In this document: positions 43,797 through 46,543 of the stretch, in pieces
Layout: each line of letters opens with the position of its first letter
How positions within the stretch are numbered: position 1 is the first letter of the stretch
NCBI GenBank assembly: GCA_902477075.1
Contig: CABSFU010000008.1
Coordinates: forward strand, 1 to 46,543
Source of the DNA: UMGS1498 sp900552335
GTDB lineage: Bacteria > Bacillota_I > Bacilli_A > RF39 > UBA660
Direction of reading: 5' to 3'
Length of the DNA: 46,543 bases
The notes under the pieces: model-generated
What the model was told of the DNA's origin: nothing
Database searches by the model: none
The model's input: only the letters and a program-made list of their open reading frames with translations
Made by a program: the position numbers and the translations under genes

Positions 43797-43841
43797 TCTT
43801 ATCCCCTCCTTTTATTATGTAGTCTTCCCTACACATTATTC

Positions 43842-43869
43842 ATTATACCACTTTTTTAGCACTTGTCAA
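43842..43869 (-). promoter_or_regulatory. Promoter of clpB
   Basis: Minus strand: TTGACA (43864-43869), 16-base spacer, TATAAT (43842-43847); the -35 lies inside the CIRCE element. Confidence 0.9.
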
Positions 43870-43882
43870 GTATGAGTGCTAA
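43856..43882. promoter_or_regulatory. CIRCE operator (HrcA binding site)
   Basis: TTAGCACTT, nine bases, GAGTGCTAA: one mismatch from the consensus TTAGCACTC-N9-GAGTGCTAA. HrcA binding would cover the -35 and repress clpB until heat shock. hrcA itself is not in the window. Confidence 0.95.
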
Positions 43883-43980
43883 TTATTGAAAATAATACTT
43901 CTTTTTCATAATTTTTATAACATATTTTCACTTAGATCTTATATAACTATCAGTATCATTTGTGTCATGAAGTAAAATTT

Positions 43981-44910
43981 CTACTTATAATAAACTTCAA
44001 CTATTGCTTTTGAAGAAACATCATTAAAGGTGCTTCCAATTGATTGTGCATACTTAGTCAATGCTATTTTAGTCTTTGAAACACCTATTCGTACAAAATG
44101 TCCATAGTTTGTATCAACATAGATTGCATATCCATTTGTAAAATATCTTAGATTGTCGGATAAACTTATCTTTGGAATAAAAAATGAAAATGCATTACTC
44201 TCATCACTACTAGTTTTTGCAATCACAAACAATTCAGAATATATTTCTGGAAGAGCAACTTCTGTTTTACCAGTTACTGTTTTTAAATGTTTCCATTCTT
44301 GAAGTTTGCCATTTAAATCATCAATACTTTCTTGATTAGCTGTAATCATACTTGATAAATTATTCATATTATTATTTAATTCTTCTTTTGTTGCATATGT
44401 GTTAGCTAAATTATCTATTAAATTGTTGATTTCATCTTTGGAATACACATTACTAACATTCCCTGTTCCATTATCTAACATTGCTACATATTTATTTGTT
44501 AAAGCATCAAATCCTATGATACAATTTCCAGTTTTTCTTTCTCCTACGATAATTCCACTATTATAGTTTTTATATGCATAATAGGTATCATTTGATATAC
44601 AAACACTGACATTTCCTTCCTTATCTAAATAGAGCTTTCCTTCTCCATCTATGGTTCCTCTATAATCTAGACTTTCTCCTTTTTTTGTACTTCCTTTGTG
44701 TTCCTTATCAAATAAAAATTCATAGACTCCATCATTTTCTATCGCATACAAATTGGCGGATTCTACTAGTCCCTCTACGCTAGACGCTAGTGCTTTCTTT
44801 TTACTTTCTTCTATTACATTTGTTATCATTGGTACTGTGATTAAGGTAACCACTGATAATATTACTATCACAGCTAATAATTCTATTAATGTAAATCCTT
44901 TGTTCTTCAT
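43981..44910 (-). CDS. Modular prepilin-like protein, second tip type
   Basis: The 309-residue protein shares the constant half with the copies at 1 and 36700, then a linker LANTYATKEELNNNMNNLSS shared with the copy at 45477, and a different C-terminus: EIYSELFVIAKTSSDES, SFFIPKISLSD, YGHFVRIGVSKTKIALT, AIVEVYYK. The ending resembles phage tail proteins (SELFV..., VYYR). The signal is MKNKGFTLIELLAVIVILSV. Start at 44910 uses GAGGAG 7 bases upstream; ATG 44916 is too close. Confidence 0.85.
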   Translation of the reverse strand: MKNKGFTLIELLAVIVILSVVTLITVPMITNVIEESKKKALASSVEGLVESANLYAIENDGVYEFLFDKEHKGSTKKGESLDYRGTIDGEGKLYLDKEGNVSVCISNDTYYAYKNYNSGIIVGERKTGNCIIGFDALTNKYVAMLDNGTGNVSNVYSKDEINNLIDNLANTYATKEELNNNMNNLSSMITANQESIDDLNGKLQEWKHLKTVTGKTEVALPEIYSELFVIAKTSSDESNAFSFFIPKISLSDNLRYFTNGYAIYVDTNYGHFVRIGVSKTKIALTKYAQSIGSTFNDVSSKAIVEVYYK

Positions 44911-44973
44911 ATTCATACTCCTCACTTCTTTTATTATTTGTATTTTCCTATTCTTCATACAGTTTATCATATT

Positions 44974-45012
44974 AAAATTCAAATGTAAACTTCAGCATTA
45001 CATTTGAATTTT
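44974..45012. repeat. 15-bp perfect inverted repeat in the leader of the 43981 prepilin
   Basis: AAAATTCAAATGTAA (44974-44988), nine-base loop, exact inverse at 44998-45012. It lies between the conserved G-tract leader and the gene and is absent from the other two leaders, replacing their TTGCTAT segment. Confidence 0.7.
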
Positions 45013-45014
45013 TA

Positions 45015-45118
45015 AAAAGAGGTATTTAAAATACCCCCACGTTTACATATAGCAAACATTAAAAATTCACTATCTACAAACTATATTACTATTTTTATTT
45101 ACACATCTATCTTATCAA
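45015..45118 (-). promoter_or_regulatory. Conserved prepilin leader with G5 tract (copy 3)
   Basis: This copy has GTTTGC/GTAAAC, then GTGGGGG (G5 at 45034-45038), GGTATTT-T-AAATACC and T5. Its terminator stem is intact while the G tract is short and interrupted. The distance to the prepilin start is about 105 bases longer than in copies 1 and 2. Confidence 0.55.
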
Positions 45119-45476
45119 AAAAGACGCTCTTTTTCAAATATATTATTATTATTTTGTTGATTTTTTATTTTTCAAGACAAAAGTGTTTTCATTTTACAAA
45201 TTTTTTCTTAAAACCTCTATATTTTTTAGTTAAATAATATGTCTAGTAACAGGCAACTAAAATTTCTGATGTATGGTACATGGCATTAAAATTACTACCT
45301 AAAACGATTATAAATTGATATTAATAACCCTGTTGAATTAATCAATTATATTTTTTTAATTTAACAAGGCATAATTTTATTGAAACATGTCTAGTCATAT
45401 TGTAAACATCAATATATTTCGTAAAAAATCTGAATTTCAAAATTGTATATAAATTACCACACGAGCAAAATTTTAA
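45119..45476. other. AT-rich gap between two prepilin genes
   Basis: About 360 bases with no reading frame that looks real. It has an imperfect inverted repeat (CCTGTTGAATT / AATTTAACAAGG, about 45327-45368) and homopolymer runs. No promoter could be assigned. Confidence 0.4.
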
Positions 45477-46543
45477 TTACTCATACCATATTTCACTTAC
45501 ATAGCCACTACCACTATCCCCATATACAAAGGCAAGTATATAATAACTACCTTTTAAAGCTGATACATCTAATATATATTCTTGATAACCATTAGTAGTT
45601 GAACCTGTCTTTTTGAAAGATGATAAATCATTAATAGTTTTACTTGTACTATATCCATAAAACACGCCATTAGATCCTTTTGTAGTATAAATATTAAAGT
45701 GAATACTAGAAATATTGGTTAAGTCAATCATATTAGCTGTTGCAAGGGATTTTACGTATGGACCCCCATTTGTATCCAATACTACATTGTCACTTGCAAA
45801 AGTAGGATCTGTTGCTGCCACTGAACCAATATTCCAACCAGATGCAGTATAACCGCCAGTAAGCGAATCTTTAGTGTCTCCATTGATATATAAATAAGTT
45901 CTTGATAGTCCAGCTTTCTTATAATCAATCCAATCAGAGCCATTGTATATCTGTATATAGTCAGTATCTTTTCTGTAACGAATGTTTAACTTATCACTTA
46001 AATTATTAATACTTGATTGATTAGCTGTAATCATACTTGATAAATTATTCATATTATTATTTAATTCTTCTTTTGTTGCATATGTGTTAGCTAAATTATC
46101 TATTAAATTGTTGATTTCATCTTTGGAATATACATTACTAACATTTCCTGTTCCATTATCTAACATTGCTACATATTTATTTGTTAAGGCATCAAATCCT
46201 ATGATACAATTTCCAGCTTTTCTTTCTCCTACGATAATTCCGCTATTATAGTTTTTATATGCATAATAGGTATCATTTGAAATACATATACTTGTATTTC
46301 CTTCTTTGTCTAAATAGAGTTTTCCTTCTCCATCTATATTCCCTTTATATTCTAATTTTTCTCCTTTTATGGTACTTCCTTGATGTTCTTTATCAAACAA
46401 GAATTCATAGACTCCTGTTTCATGACTCATTGTAAAATAATCTGTTGAATCTAATACAGCTTCTACACTAGATACTAATGCTTTCTTCTTACTTTCTTCT
46501 ATTACATTTGTTATCATCGGTATGGTGATTAAGGTAATCACTG
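45477..46543 (-). CDS. Modular prepilin-like protein, third tip type (5' end cut by window edge)
   Basis: The start is beyond the window; the visible part begins inside the prepilin helix (SVITLITIPMITNVIEESKK). The constant half has diverged slightly in the first 60 residues (SSVEAVLDSTDYFTMSHETG). The linker LANTYATKEELNNNMNNLSS equals that of the 43981 copy, then the module differs: RYRKDTDYIQIYNGSDWIDY, GGYTASGWNIGSVAATDPTF, and a jelly-roll-like end (STTNGYQEYILDVSALKGSY, VSEIWYE). Looks like a carbohydrate- or receptor-binding tip. Confidence 0.8.
   Translation of the reverse strand, partial: VITLITIPMITNVIEESKKKALVSSVEAVLDSTDYFTMSHETGVYEFLFDKEHQGSTIKGEKLEYKGNIDGEGKLYLDKEGNTSICISNDTYYAYKNYNSGIIVGERKAGNCIIGFDALTNKYVAMLDNGTGNVSNVYSKDEINNLIDNLANTYATKEELNNNMNNLSSMITANQSSINNLSDKLNIRYRKDTDYIQIYNGSDWIDYKKAGLSRTYLYINGDTKDSLTGGYTASGWNIGSVAATDPTFASDNVVLDTNGGPYVKSLATANMIDLTNISSIHFNIYTTKGSNGVFYGYSTSKTINDLSSFKKTGSTTNGYQEYILDVSALKGSYYILAFVYGDSGSGYVSEIWYE

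Noticed and set aside
36700..46543. Diversity-generating retroelement driving the tip variation
   Set aside because: No reverse transcriptase, template repeat or adenine-biased variable region is visible; the tips are wholly different rather than point-varied.

Overview
The window is AT-rich, uses the standard genetic code (TGA is a stop, for example for the gene at 5386-6063; Trp is TGG) and carries almost all genes on the minus strand in tight, overlapping operons. Gene content and order point to a walled, probably spore-forming, anaerobic low-GC Firmicute with a compact genome, most likely a gut Bacilli/Mollicutes-related lineage (RF39 or Erysipelotrichia type). The evidence is a Bacillus-like order radC-mreC-mreD-spoIVFA-spoIVFB-rplU-prp-rpmA...obg and cdd-era-yqzL-recO, two alpha/beta-type small acid-soluble spore proteins, a YjcZ-like peptide, peptidoglycan genes (mraY, murE, ftsW) and pyruvate:ferredoxin oxidoreductase. 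The lineage is an inference.

Layout. 1-600: a prepilin gene cut by the window start, with its leader. 681-5200: xseB/xseA/nusB, secG, fmt, obg. 5244-6300: a small accessory unit with a degenerate CPBP membrane protein, a 41-residue membrane peptide and a separately transcribed 18-residue cationic peptide. 6322-10912: ribosomal, sporulation and cell-shape genes. 11000-19342: PFOR, a methyltransferase, an ATP-grasp protein, an unknown helical protein, ftsW, a YjcZ-like peptide and a probable small RNA. 19340-22430: leuS with a T-box leader and an inserted Nudix domain. 22485-25229: tRNA-Thr followed by a decayed mobile island. 25264-29776: pepF, tRNA-Ile, mraY, murE. 29970-32364: small regulators and spore proteins. 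32441-36643: thiI, a PAP2-like protein, recO, a DUF1653 protein, yqzL, era, cdd. 36700-46543: prepilin genes interspersed with an HD protein, hemW, unknown proteins, an adhesin remnant and CIRCE-controlled clpB.

The most striking feature is a family of at least four prepilin-like genes (window start, 36700-37863, 43981-44910, and the window end). They share a nearly identical type IV prepilin N-terminal half of about 150 residues but end in unrelated C-terminal modules that resemble phage tail-fibre tips. Three of the four show a conserved leader with a G-tract of 10, 8 or 5 bases beside a terminator-like hairpin. Both window ends fall inside this repeated sequence, so more copies probably exist elsewhere. 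I read this as a modular, possibly phase-variable, surface adhesin system; assembly and secretion genes are not in the window.

Other notable items: the Nudix insertion in the LeuRS editing domain, the 18-residue Trp/Arg peptide with its own promoter and terminator, a pair of intergenic elements sharing a ~45-base motif (one with full small-RNA architecture), and a recombinase/relaxase chimeric pseudogene in the tRNA-Thr island.
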